A DNA stretch of 64,000 nucleotides from G963666895 sp963666895. GTDB lineage: Bacteria > Desulfobacterota > Desulfovibrionia > Desulfovibrionales > Desulfovibrionaceae. Of the stretch, positions 32,901-42,054 are shown in pieces; position 1 is the first letter of the stretch, and every line of letters begins with the position of its first letter. The notes under the pieces were generated by a model that searched no databases, had not been told where the DNA came from, and was given only the letters and a program-made list of their open reading frames with translations. Made by a program: the position numbers and the translations under genes. The DNA is taken from contig CAXXNS010000016.1 in NCBI GenBank assembly GCA_963666895.2, positions 386,618 through 450,617 of the forward strand, given 5' to 3'.

Positions 32901-35900
32901 ATGCCATGCTCCGCTTTGATGCACGCAGCGCTATTTTAGAGCAACTGGACAAGGCTAACCCGGAACAATTTCTGATGGAGCAGGTCAGCACCTATATCCG
33001 TACTCATACCGCTCTGGCCAAATCCATGGCTCGTCGCCGCGTGATCGCCAAGCATAAACTGAACCAGCTGACCCAGCACCCGCTTTATTACTATCAGTCC
33101 GCTGGCGGCAACAAACGCTACAACCTGCTCTACACTCCAAGCCGCGTTAACCTGGGACACCGCGAACGCGACTCAGTTGTTAAATGGCGGCAATGGGTAG
33201 GCGGCGCCGACCGTTGGGCTGCGCAAGCCGGATTTGAATTCTATAGCCAGATCAACGAAGGCGGCGTTGAAGAACGTCCCGCTTTGGCCTATGCGGAGAT
33301 TCAGAAGACTTCTGAAAACGCCCTCTGCGTAACGCACTTCGCCGGGTCAAACGCATTGGCTCTGCTGTGCATGGCCGTGTTGGAAGGCGACGCCGAAGAT
33401 ATGGCCGATCAGATGACCCTGCGTAATGACCGCATGATCCCGCCTCCAGGCGAGGGATACGGCGGATACTGCGTTCCCAAAGACGGCTTGTTCCTGGCCT
33501 TCGTGCTTTCATTGGGCAACGAAGTTAAACTTCGCCAGATCGGCGTTCCGGAACGTTATCACGCTGGCGTAATGAAACTGGCTAAGGAAGTCTTGCTTCA
33601 GCAAAATAATTTTGGAAGTCATTTCGAATGGCAACGCTGGGCGGCGGAAAAGTTGCTCACCTATAACACCCTGAAAAAATACTTCGACCTGAAAGACGAT
33701 CTGCTGGTCTTCCACATCAACAAAATCGCCCTGGCTGTCGAAAACCTAGGTCAGCCCTGGCATGAAACCACTCAAGGTTCCAAACTGGTAGCCAACCTAG
33801 CGGCGCAGTGGGGCGTCGACAAGATGATCATCCGAGCCGAGCAGGTCAACCGTTTCATGGTCTTCTACAAGGCTTGGAGCATTTACGACGCGATCCGCGA
33901 AGCCAACCAGCATGAACCGGGCTGCCCTCAAGAAAAAGACGCCGTCATCGCTCTAACAGCTGAATATAAACCTGTGCAGGACATTCGTTTCTCCACCGGT
34001 CTGCGCTTGTTTGAAATACTGGCTCAAACCGGCGATCACCTGTTCCACTCACTGGACGAAGAAGGTCAGAATCTGGCTCACCTTATGTTCCATGGATTTG
34101 ACGCCAAAACTGATAATCCCATCGGAAAGCGCACCATCCAGCAGGTTTTCAAAGCATTAAGAATCGATAAACCGACTAAAGATGATTACCAGCGTCTGGA
34201 AGAATCTTTCCAACCGCATAATCCTCCAGGCGATATCATCATGTCCTCGGTTACGATGTCATCCACCCAGGATTTACTCCATTACGCCAGTGATGCAAAA
34301 CTAGAGGAAATCGCCACTCAAGTACAGGTAACGCTGAGCGACTATGGCCTGACCGAAGATCAGATCCGGGCTAACGCAACAGTTTTCGGCGGTCGGCTGC
34401 ATAAATGGGCGGGCATCAAAGAACTGCCAAAGCAAGAACGCGATGAATTGATCGCCCACATCGGAGGCGACATTCATGCTTTGGTTCTTCAAATGCGCGG
34501 CCCTGGCCGTGATTATGAAAAAGACATTCAAGGCGTCGATGTATTAAACACCGGCATTGATTTCCCTGAGCTGCTGGAAATGCTGGACGATATGCCGAAA
34601 GTCATTGCGCTAATGCAGAACGGCAACCCCAACAGTTCTTTGGCTATTACAGATGGCGTCGCTGGCCGCGCCCGCCGCTGCCTGACCTATCTGGATATTC
34701 AATTATTCTTTGCTTCCTGCGAGCAGGTCGGAAGACGTGGAGTTTATCGCGCTATCGGACTTGGAGCGCACAACATTGAAAGATTACGTGAAGAGATGCA
34801 TCGCAAACGTGAACGCGCCATTGAACTATACAAATCAATAGCAGCTGTTGCCGAAGCAGATAAGGCGCAACAGGAAAAAGCAGTAGAAGCAGCCTTGAAT
34901 CATTATCAGTACTTACGTGAATCGATTACAGCTTCGGATGAAGCCGGACAGGCTCTGCGCGAAGAAGAAAAAATGAAACGCTATAACAAATGGAAACCGC
35001 GTAATTATTACGTCAGCCAGACCCTGGCGAAAATAAGCGCTGGTCTGCCATTACAACGTTTCGACTTCGGAGCATGGGTGGCTGGCATCGGCGGCATGTT
35101 CGTCGTCGCTGGAGAATCAAAAGAAAGCATCAAGGCTCGACAGGATGCCTGGGCGAAATCTCTTAAGATTATCGCAAAGTACACAGACGCCAACGAAGCC
35201 GCTGAAGTCAAAGATTTCACGGATGACGAAAAAACCGCTCTTCTCAAAAATATTCTTCGACCAGAGTATATTCCTGAATCACAACGCTTCACTCAGCAAA
35301 TGCTGGTCGAATCTTCCAGCAAAGCCTGTGAAATCGCCGCCCGCGAAGCTCTCGAGCGCCGCAAGGCGCTTAAAGTCCGCGCCGAACGCGCCCGCGCATT
35401 CAATGACCGCGAAGATGGTTTCCTTTGCTCTTTCCATGAAGGCGCTCATCCTTCATTCGTCGAGACCTGGGATACTTCCCAAAAATGCCTCAAGACCATT
35501 CAGTCCAATCTAGCCAAACTCTACAAGATGGATGATGATGACAAAAACCGGGCTGGACTTCAATCGAAGATCAACCATTCCTTTGGAGAATTCATCGGTC
35601 ATACCCGCGCCGGATTGCATCGCCTGTTCATCGATATGCTTCCTGAAGCCAATTCAAATGACCGCTCCGTCAAGCATCAGATTCTTGATGACCTGGCGCA
35701 GGCCTACACTGGCCGTGAACTGATTCTCGAAAACCTGAAGAAACTGATGGGCGGCTATGAAGACATCGGAGCAATTGCGCGACTGGCCGAATCAGCGCAG
35801 GACGACCGCGAAAAACTCGCTATAATCGCCAAATCTATCGAGATGTTCTACATTACATTCTCTTTAGGACAGACGCTTGAGTTTGCTCTTCAAACACGAG

Positions 35901-37957
35901 ATGAAATAGATCCGGCTCTCTTCTGGAAAAACGTGGTTGATTTTTTTGCAGAATCGATCAACGACCATTGGTATAACTACTGGCCCTGGGCTTACTCCCG
36001 TGGAGTCGGCTTCAATGCCATCCCCGACGATGAAAGATATGCCTTGGCGGTAGAACGCCATGCATGGTTATACGATTACACCCGTATGCTTTACATCAAT
36101 CGCACCGAACTGTCTGAATACTCAGAAGAAGATTGTGATGCATTGCTGGGTAATTTCTCAGGCAAGAACAAGATAGTCGCCATTGGCGCCAACGCCCCAT
36201 CTGAAGCAGAGCAAAGCTGGCGCGCTTACAATCAACTTCGTGAAATGGCTTTCTTAAAAACCGACGGCTTCGAATTCCCGCCAGTGTTCCATGAATTCGA
36301 CCCAGCCATTATTGAAGCGGATAAACGAGTCAACCTGACCGCCCTGTTCCCTATCGGTCGTACTCATGTATCCCGCGCATTGCGGGAAGGGCCAACCCTG
36401 AACAAAGAGTTGCAAGCCAAAAAGCACAAAGGCGCCAACTTCCTCATCACGCGATACAATGAATTCGTCGATGTCGAAGGAGCTCAAAGAAAAGCGTTGC
36501 TGGTTACCGACGCTCATCTTTACATCAGCGAAAATGAGTATGTCACAGCACTACAGAATCATGCGGGACTAAACAAGACTCAGATCAAGAACCGCATTAA
36601 AGAAGAGAAAGAGTCCGGTCGCTTAAATGATAAGGGCATACGCATCGCTGCCCGTTTCACATTGAATGGGGCGCCTGCTCCAGTGGTTGCAGGAAACCTC
36701 ATACCCTTCCATGGATTACCGATATACATCAACGGACAGACTGAAGAAGAAGGAATGCCAGCAACCATCCAGTCTCAGATTTATACTGATGTTTCCTATG
36801 ACAAGTCGCTTTATCCTCAAATTTTCACCGAGGAAACAGGCGTTCAGCTTCCACCGGAAATCGATTGGTTGTGCGCTTGGAACAAAGGCCTTAATGAAGA
36901 GTCTATTCTCGAAAAGATCTGCGATGGCTATCCCGAAAAGAATTTCATGGGATTGCGTGCATTCGGTCATGATCATCCTATTATCCTGATCAAAGGCGCT
37001 GCTGAATCGGGCGCCCGCAACCTTAAGGTCTATGACGTACAAGACGATCATGCCCGTATCAATGACGATGAATTGCTGGCAGCTGCCCGTTTCATTTATG
37101 ATATCTCACGCGGTCAGAACGTGGTTATTCAGGAGGCAATCTTTACCAATCCGGAACTTTGGGCTTCGCCTGAATTAATGGAAAGCTTCATTGAACGCCA
37201 GGTGCTTGATTGGAATACTCCAGTAAATCGCGACGTCTATCCCCGGTCTCAGATATACGGCTCCATGCGGATCGTGGCCTCTTCTTCTCATCCTTCGAAG
37301 AAATACGACACCGCTTTCCCGATTTCGTTAATGAGTCTTCAGGTGGCTACAAATGTAGGCCGCGGCGGCACTCTGGAACCTGTTCTGGAAAGTTACATCC
37401 AGAAACAATTCCGCAAACAAATTCTTAATGGATTGCATGCGGAAGGCCCGAAACTGATGAAAGCCATGACCGCTTATGTGGATAAAAATGGCGCCGAATG
37501 GGAAAAAGTCACTGGTAAGAAAATCGGCCAAGACCTTCGCGGAGTCTCCTATGGATGGGCTAACTACCTGATGAACGACTATGTCATCACGCCTGTCTTC
37601 GAGAAGCGAGGACGCCTGGTCGATATCAAGCCGATCTTTGATGATGAAGGACGCCGCATCGGATCAACCCCAATCCTGCAGGATGAAGCAGGACGCTTTG
37701 AAGGTAAAATCATCGATTGGAATTTCATTCTTCTTGAACCAAATGTTGGCATTGGTCTTTGGGACCGCTATAACCTGCGCGAGCAAGTCAACGAACAAAA
37801 CGCCAGCCGAAAAGAAGGCCGTAAGTTCGATTGGAATGCCGTAGGCCAAAGTGACCGCATTGTGCTTCGCAACTACGTTCTCAGCGGCGAAGATTATGTC
37901 AAAGCTAATTTTGGCTCTAAAGGCATTAATCGCGATAAAATCAACTACGTCTTGTAG
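29963..37957 (+). CDS. Giant 2664-residue soluble protein, ATP-grasp-like C-terminus, function unknown
   Basis: I do not recognise the family. There is no signal peptide or membrane helix, so it is probably cytoplasmic. Residues 1-1150 are mostly helical and acidic. Residues 1165-1175 hold GYGGYCVPKDG, with a Cys in a context like UDP-sugar dehydrogenases but without their fold. Residues 1600-1690 are Glu/Lys/Arg-rich and probably coiled coil. From about 2130 to 2620 the order of motifs matches an ATP-grasp domain: a Lys in IILIKGAAESGARN (about 2340), VVIQEAI (2385), an Arg in GSMRIVASS (2435), NVGRGG (2462) and the metal-site-like NFILLEPNVGIG (2586). The gene is monocistronic, with its own promoter candidate and a perfect terminator. 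C-ending codons look more frequent than in neighbours, suggesting high expression or a different origin. Confidence 0.85.
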   Translation: MTRYYLPVSIVDFNNEKTNVQKAYRLPGTLVGKGSIKIGDAPSSTAIDSGQDGGAAVDAVVELLHRGLQVLDVYSESPAVRFLFKAASEKNNTVDIVWIKNHNSILEVLSDDAPIAQMDCRWAQAFKDQDQTDSPKDRGLAVIAAIVMLRLASAIAGQSQRESLHAILDFTNILPEADREAVCAVLQDKIIDCNNAFCLFLQGACDTAAAMELEQFDLNAFDGVRTCVLYDAGNRLEHELFKQRSDGESIGVDYAKCLGKMVSTDGVASVTKEEVDALIDCIKTLPGVNGIINSNSVELLEKTIKWRDRWVSWLEGQWRLDMPYNQTRVVRLMAEDIEDVDEKRALINEAISSTYDMNIEGGNIKRISTEARKSGMRMVAGRLSRAFGNQAHLLSVAKVLADKQGLLPYVKALHSASMGIRELQTQSTRLLHLIQQRKQTPFAQTVGALNAFEEALFEYQSKEFKNMLQEKDESSRRAIGRPDAESCGVVLDKLQNRIRELYKVAAAFRDELEKTQKDPAAYIIFLQRLHPAETVNLANANLHRDVHPGKEEDLRDLVRQGGHYTYSSPGMGRISEEDGGGDTHWIIQVDDWIEAIPLFIHERVVNRTMMVGNEEVSVEVIETEVDQEAMEMFFRLHAEFWARNIEAVMDSQHVGLARRLIVQNDKDLSAKAEAYRSENMDATDDDAALAVLEPLSDLHQGIAAFASLIAEAYRNKIDAINCLIDTEDLPRIDIAERVIFGDAKSALAKLLSASSASAITASSLKKVSADKKTKEETLRLAPYVTLPTRPASSLHILTTESAGMTEGYVQTWIEEEMALFNVIRHEGLEDEVNQCMNQFRSRIQAVARKVIDEFGMSVVIEEVMAQQRLPEPAAVMTVLISYKPVMEEAAKLAVLIEQAEAGKKVKINYDKAEDPKEVEDYLTKNRTKLMKAAVPKVAANNGKAFDFRLQEIKATNKNASLYELQKKTIASEVDFAEELDAMLRFDARSAILEQLDKANPEQFLMEQVSTYIRTHTALAKSMARRRVIAKHKLNQLTQHPLYYYQSAGGNKRYNLLYTPSRVNLGHRERDSVVKWRQWVGGADRWAAQAGFEFYSQINEGGVEERPALAYAEIQKTSENALCVTHFAGSNALALLCMAVLEGDAEDMADQMTLRNDRMIPPPGEGYGGYCVPKDGLFLAFVLSLGNEVKLRQIGVPERYHAGVMKLAKEVLLQQNNFGSHFEWQRWAAEKLLTYNTLKKYFDLKDDLLVFHINKIALAVENLGQPWHETTQGSKLVANLAAQWGVDKMIIRAEQVNRFMVFYKAWSIYDAIREANQHEPGCPQEKDAVIALTAEYKPVQDIRFSTGLRLFEILAQTGDHLFHSLDEEGQNLAHLMFHGFDAKTDNPIGKRTIQQVFKALRIDKPTKDDYQRLEESFQPHNPPGDIIMSSVTMSSTQDLLHYASDAKLEEIATQVQVTLSDYGLTEDQIRANATVFGGRLHKWAGIKELPKQERDELIAHIGGDIHALVLQMRGPGRDYEKDIQGVDVLNTGIDFPELLEMLDDMPKVIALMQNGNPNSSLAITDGVAGRARRCLTYLDIQLFFASCEQVGRRGVYRAIGLGAHNIERLREEMHRKRERAIELYKSIAAVAEADKAQQEKAVEAALNHYQYLRESITASDEAGQALREEEKMKRYNKWKPRNYYVSQTLAKISAGLPLQRFDFGAWVAGIGGMFVVAGESKESIKARQDAWAKSLKIIAKYTDANEAAEVKDFTDDEKTALLKNILRPEYIPESQRFTQQMLVESSSKACEIAAREALERRKALKVRAERARAFNDREDGFLCSFHEGAHPSFVETWDTSQKCLKTIQSNLAKLYKMDDDDKNRAGLQSKINHSFGEFIGHTRAGLHRLFIDMLPEANSNDRSVKHQILDDLAQAYTGRELILENLKKLMGGYEDIGAIARLAESAQDDREKLAIIAKSIEMFYITFSLGQTLEFALQTRDEIDPALFWKNVVDFFAESINDHWYNYWPWAYSRGVGFNAIPDDERYALAVERHAWLYDYTRMLYINRTELSEYSEEDCDALLGNFSGKNKIVAIGANAPSEAEQSWRAYNQLREMAFLKTDGFEFPPVFHEFDPAIIEADKRVNLTALFPIGRTHVSRALREGPTLNKELQAKKHKGANFLITRYNEFVDVEGAQRKALLVTDAHLYISENEYVTALQNHAGLNKTQIKNRIKEEKESGRLNDKGIRIAARFTLNGAPAPVVAGNLIPFHGLPIYINGQTEEEGMPATIQSQIYTDVSYDKSLYPQIFTEETGVQLPPEIDWLCAWNKGLNEESILEKICDGYPEKNFMGLRAFGHDHPIILIKGAAESGARNLKVYDVQDDHARINDDELLAAARFIYDISRGQNVVIQEAIFTNPELWASPELMESFIERQVLDWNTPVNRDVYPRSQIYGSMRIVASSSHPSKKYDTAFPISLMSLQVATNVGRGGTLEPVLESYIQKQFRKQILNGLHAEGPKLMKAMTAYVDKNGAEWEKVTGKKIGQDLRGVSYGWANYLMNDYVITPVFEKRGRLVDIKPIFDDEGRRIGSTPILQDEAGRFEGKIIDWNFILLEPNVGIGLWDRYNLREQVNEQNASRKEGRKFDWNAVGQSDRIVLRNYVLSGEDYVKANFGSKGINRDKINYVL

Positions 37958-37998
37958 AATAATTTCGTTTGTTCTACCTCCCACAATAAAGTGTTTTC

Positions 37999-38028
37999 GG
38001 GGCGTGGTTTATACCACGCCCCTTTTTT
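37999..38028 (+). terminator. Strong rho-independent terminator after the giant gene
   Basis: GGGGCGTGG (37999-38007), loop TTTATA, CCACGCCCC (38014-38022), then TTTTTT. The 9-bp GC-rich stem and clean T-run make this the best terminator in the window. It isolates the giant gene from the SGNH hydrolase gene downstream. Confidence 0.95.
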
Positions 38029-38131
38029 ATACCCCTAGCGCCATTTTCATTAGAGTGTTTGTATATCCTTATAAATAGCAGATTCGAGAAATATCATCGG
38101 CTTATCCAAACTGTTGCATTGAAATGATAAA

Positions 38132-39601
38132 ATGAAATCCAAATCCTTCCGGCGTAATTTGATCTTTAATTTTATCCTGATAGCGGCCAGTCTATTATTT
38201 TTTCTGATATCCATTGAATTTATTTTCCGTTTTGGATCTTTTTTCCACAATGCAACCTGGGCGGATAAGCAGAAAATATTTGTTGAATCATTTACCTATC
38301 CATTCTCTTATGGCATCACCCGCCCGAATGTCTCCATCCCCGATTTGAGAGAATACTTTCCCTCAGGTGAATTGCAGCCTGAAGCAGTAGCCATCAAGAC
38401 CAATTCATTTGGCATGCGTATGCGGGATGTCAAAATTGCTGCGACACCCGGAGTAAAACGCATCGCTGTGATGGGAGACTCATGCACCTTCGGCTGGATG
38501 GTTCCCGAAGATAAATCTTATCCACGAGTTCTGGAAAATCTTCTCAATAACGGGACGAAAGAAGAATACGAGGTTCTGAATTTCGGCGTGCCAGGTTATA
38601 CATCATTTCATGGCAAATTACGCTACGAACAATTGGCTAAAAAGTTTAAGCCGGATTTGCTCGTACTCGCTTTCGGATTTAATGATTCCTATGAATTTCG
38701 CTTTTCTGAAAAGGATTTTTATTCCCGCTTATCACAAAAGAATCTTACCGATGGAATCAAAGGATTTCCGCTTTTCATATATGACCATTCACTATTCGGC
38801 CAGTGGTTTATCAACCGGTTGAAGTCATTCGGCAAAAACGCCATTGAAGAAGAGATGCTGCGCCGGGCATCTGATGATGTTTGGCTGCCTCGCGTCAACC
38901 AGGAATCATACAAAAATAACCTGAGTCATATGATTAACGACATCCGCTCCAGCGGCGGCGACGCGATCCTGCTGCATCTCGACCTGCCCAATACCTTTGT
39001 GAAAAAGCCCTTGAATGAATTATCAAAGGAACTCAAGGTCGATTTGATTGATGTACAGGATATATTTCTGGAAAAAAGTAAAGATGATTATCCTGTAAGC
39101 AATATTGCTGCTTTTGGCTGGACGGCTGCAAATAATAATCAAAACGCGCAATTGCTGTTTCGCGTATATGTTCCTCAAGAAACTAAAATTGAGGACAGCA
39201 TCTATCTACTATTAAACTCAGAGGATTATTCATGGCCATATCAAAAGAATATGTTTGATAACGGTTCTCATGGGGATGAACAAAGCGGTGATGGAGTCTG
39301 GTCATTAATAATTCAATCAGTCGGAGAGGAATTGATAAATTATGCTTTTTTGAATGGCCCGGTGAATGCCGACGCCCCGCTTTATGAGAATTCGCTGAAA
39401 GCATTGCGTTATTATCATCACATCGACCCAAGCGACAGAGAATCCGGTAGAACGTGGACTTCACCGATTCATTATTTTAACCGCATACCATTCGAGCATC
39501 TCATGGTTCCCGGCGATCCGATTCATCCCAATGCCCTGGGCCATGAGATTATTGCAGACTCTCTGTATCCAGTAGTCAGCCGGAAATTGAAAGTTGAATA
39601 G
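38132..39601 (+). CDS. Membrane-anchored SGNH/GDSL-type hydrolase
   Basis: This 489-residue protein has an N-terminal signal anchor (about residues 9-32) and an SGNH hydrolase domain. Block I is RIAVMGDSCTFGWMV (nucleophile Ser in GDS), FGVPGYTSFHG has the block II Gly, LAFGFNDSYEF has the block III Asn, and DPIHPNALGH has the catalytic Asp-His. About 120 residues (300-430) are inserted before the last block and contain GDEQSGDGVW, a beta-rich segment also seen in extracytoplasmic accessory modules. The family removes or moves acyl groups, for example O-acetyl on glycans. It lies convergent (2 bp apart) with a GT-C gene, so a role in decorating envelope sugars is possible. Confidence 0.82.
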   Translation: MKSKSFRRNLIFNFILIAASLLFFLISIEFIFRFGSFFHNATWADKQKIFVESFTYPFSYGITRPNVSIPDLREYFPSGELQPEAVAIKTNSFGMRMRDVKIAATPGVKRIAVMGDSCTFGWMVPEDKSYPRVLENLLNNGTKEEYEVLNFGVPGYTSFHGKLRYEQLAKKFKPDLLVLAFGFNDSYEFRFSEKDFYSRLSQKNLTDGIKGFPLFIYDHSLFGQWFINRLKSFGKNAIEEEMLRRASDDVWLPRVNQESYKNNLSHMINDIRSSGGDAILLHLDLPNTFVKKPLNELSKELKVDLIDVQDIFLEKSKDDYPVSNIAAFGWTAANNNQNAQLLFRVYVPQETKIEDSIYLLLNSEDYSWPYQKNMFDNGSHGDEQSGDGVWSLIIQSVGEELINYAFLNGPVNADAPLYENSLKALRYYHHIDPSDRESGRTWTSPIHYFNRIPFEHLMVPGDPIHPNALGHEIIADSLYPVVSRKLKVE

Positions 39602-39603
39602 AA

Positions 39604-41733
39604 TTATTTGGCAGATTGCAATTTCGGATTCATCCACCCTACCCATAAACCTTGAGTATTTGGACCTACAGCGCGGACCCCAAGGAGCAAAAAGGCGAAT
39701 TTATTATTAAATTCGGCTAGATCAACATCAAACTCAGCGGTTGGTTGACGTCGTTGACAACCTTGCAATGGAAATTCTTTGGTAAATACCGGAGTTAATT
39801 TTCCTCCATAATTAACCTTTATTTCCACAATAACTTTATCTTCCAGGCCGAACTCATTTTGCGAGTCAAAAGCCAGAGCGGTGGAGAAATGAGCCTTGGA
39901 AGGAAAGATCATTCGCTGCCGGATATCAAGCAGATCGGCGCCAGTTCGCACCGCAATAACTGGTTGCTGATTCCATTTAGTAAGCCGCACCCGATCATCG
40001 ACATCCGGCTGCTCGGCGCGGTCAACCAGATCCGCTTCGTCCTTGTAATCCTCCCACAGATTATATTCCTCAGGCGCTATAAATTTCGAGATGCGGATTC
40101 GCATCAACCGTTCAAAATTGGTTCCTTTCAAGGAAGGTTCTTCCAACTCTATCACCGTTTCGGTATGGCGCGTTTCTCCTCCATACGGGGGAAAGGTAGT
40201 GTAGTAGTCAATATTCAAATGCTTCATATATTCCATCATTTTATGCCAATGGTTGAAGCCTTCAGAAAACCCACGCAGGAAAGGATATATGTCTGAATTG
40301 ATCAAACCCGCTTCGTCGCGGATAAAGCGGTTGGCATAGGCGCCTACCACTCCCAAGCCCGTGTTGCTGGTCAGGATGCGGGCGCCTGGTTCCAGGTTCT
40401 GGTCTATCCATTGCGCCGCTTTCTTTCGCACGCCTTCATTGATGGTGACATGGCCAGAGTAAAAATCTTTATCGCGATTGAAGCGCTTGTAATCAGAATA
40501 GCCAATGAAGATCACATAGGGAAAAAACAGAATCGAACAGGATAGAATTATATTACGCCGTCTACTCTCTTGTTGCATAATGTTGGCAAAAGTCTTGAAA
40601 AGATGATGCAGCCCAATTAATCCCTCTATATGCATCATGACGATTAAGATTTGGATATAGCGCACGAAATATCCACCAAACATGGGGCTGGCGCGAAAGG
40701 CGGCGCCATACAAAAAGGGAAATACAAATACTGAAAACATCACCACCCGCATGGAGAACCATCGTGCATTGGGCGTTTTCCGCCCACAGGCCAGCAGGAA
40801 AAAAGCGAAAGAGATAACTGATAACAACGTAAGCAACCCGAAGGTAAATGGCGTAATATCCTGAACCAGGGTTTGTTTGTAAGCTTCAGGAATAGCGAAG
40901 ACGCCAGCCTTGATTTTGCCATACCACGGCTCAAGCGTAAAAGTGCTTCTATTGAGCAGTTTCCCATAATAAGTCATGGGCATCCACCGTCCGCTATGCC
41001 ATTTCACGAATGATACATAGGGCACAGCAAACAACATAAATCCAGCCATGAATGTTAATATGGATGTGAGCGAACGCTTCCAAACTTTTAAAACGTTTTC
41101 AGATTCAAATAAAAGAGGATAGCCAACATAAGACCCAAGAAAGATCAGTGTAAAAAAAAGTCCTTCCGGTCTTGCCAGATAACACAATGAACATGAAACG
41201 CCCAGTAGTAAGAAGTTAGACGAAGCGCTTTTTAAGCCAATATGCAACGTCAATGCCGTTGCCATGAGAAAAAAAGTGGTCTCTAGACCTGATGGAGCGG
41301 TAAAGTAGATAGGTCGGCAAAACGCCAATGCAGCCCCAACGGCAAGGCTTATCGTAAAATTCCCCGTCAATCCATAGACGATGCGTTGCGCAAGCCACAA
41401 CAGAATCAGAAAAGAAAGAATGCTCATCCACTGGCATATGGATACAGCGCTTAACCAGGGTATTGCCGCTTTGACCATAGCGCCAATGATCGTGAAAGCG
41501 AAACTGGTTACTCCAAAACTGGTCTCGTTAGGATTAAAACTATAACCATTACCATCAGCGATATTCTGGATGTATTTGACATATATGTAGGCATCATCTA
41601 TGGGCAAACCATAAATATTATGCTTTAACAACATCGCTGCAATAAGCCCGCATAAAACCGGGAAGCACCATGCAAACAACATCCATCGTGATGGCTTGTT
41701 ATAAGTATCTGAATAAGAACTTAGTTCATTCAT
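39604..41733 (-). CDS. GT-C fold membrane glycosyltransferase-like protein
   Basis: This 709-residue protein has about 11 hydrophobic helices in the first 440 residues and a C-terminal soluble domain of about 270 residues. The first loop holds GLPIDDAYIYVKYIQNIADG, with the Asp-Asp acidic pair expected at the active site, then FNPNETSFGVTS. This is the pattern of a large group of uncharacterised GT-C proteins in planctomycete-like and Sumerlaeota-like genomes. The C-terminal beta-rich domain would be periplasmic. It probably transfers a sugar from a polyprenyl-phosphate donor. A TTGACA box with an ATCGCTTTA spacer lies about 65-75 bp upstream on the minus strand. Confidence 0.7.
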   Translation of the reverse strand: MNELSSYSDTYNKPSRWMLFAWCFPVLCGLIAAMLLKHNIYGLPIDDAYIYVKYIQNIADGNGYSFNPNETSFGVTSFAFTIIGAMVKAAIPWLSAVSICQWMSILSFLILLWLAQRIVYGLTGNFTISLAVGAALAFCRPIYFTAPSGLETTFFLMATALTLHIGLKSASSNFLLLGVSCSLCYLARPEGLFFTLIFLGSYVGYPLLFESENVLKVWKRSLTSILTFMAGFMLFAVPYVSFVKWHSGRWMPMTYYGKLLNRSTFTLEPWYGKIKAGVFAIPEAYKQTLVQDITPFTFGLLTLLSVISFAFFLLACGRKTPNARWFSMRVVMFSVFVFPFLYGAAFRASPMFGGYFVRYIQILIVMMHIEGLIGLHHLFKTFANIMQQESRRRNIILSCSILFFPYVIFIGYSDYKRFNRDKDFYSGHVTINEGVRKKAAQWIDQNLEPGARILTSNTGLGVVGAYANRFIRDEAGLINSDIYPFLRGFSEGFNHWHKMMEYMKHLNIDYYTTFPPYGGETRHTETVIELEEPSLKGTNFERLMRIRISKFIAPEEYNLWEDYKDEADLVDRAEQPDVDDRVRLTKWNQQPVIAVRTGADLLDIRQRMIFPSKAHFSTALAFDSQNEFGLEDKVIVEIKVNYGGKLTPVFTKEFPLQGCQRRQPTAEFDVDLAEFNNKFAFLLLGVRAVGPNTQGLWVGWMNPKLQSAK

Positions 41734-42054
41734 AGTTATCGCAAACTCATTGGCGTAATTATTTTTTGATCATTGTAAGTACTATTACATAAAGCGATTG
41801 TCAAAAATATATTCGTTTATTAACACGTTTGGTCCTCGTAGACGCCACTCTGTTCTGGCTTCTACGAATCGCCAATCAGAACATTATTATGACAACTACT
41901 CTAAAAGTAAATCTTTACCTAAAGATTGCTTCATTGCGCTCGCATTAATAACAATTATTTAGTACAATAAAAAAGCTTGCTTATCCTCATATAATCATGA
42001 TTCATAATGTTTTTCAATAAAAAAGAAAGAGCTTTTGGGAAAGGACGCAAGACC
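41734..42054 (+). other. Divergent intergenic region with TTGACA-ATCGCTTTA motif
   Basis: This 321-bp region separates the GT-C gene (minus) from the DapA-family gene (plus). On the minus strand 41806-41790 reads TTTTGACAATCGCTTTA, a member of the recurrent motif described elsewhere; TTGACA could be the -35 of the GT-C gene, although no good -10 follows at 17 bp. AAGGA at 42041-42045 sets the plus-strand start. No gene is seen. Confidence 0.5.
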
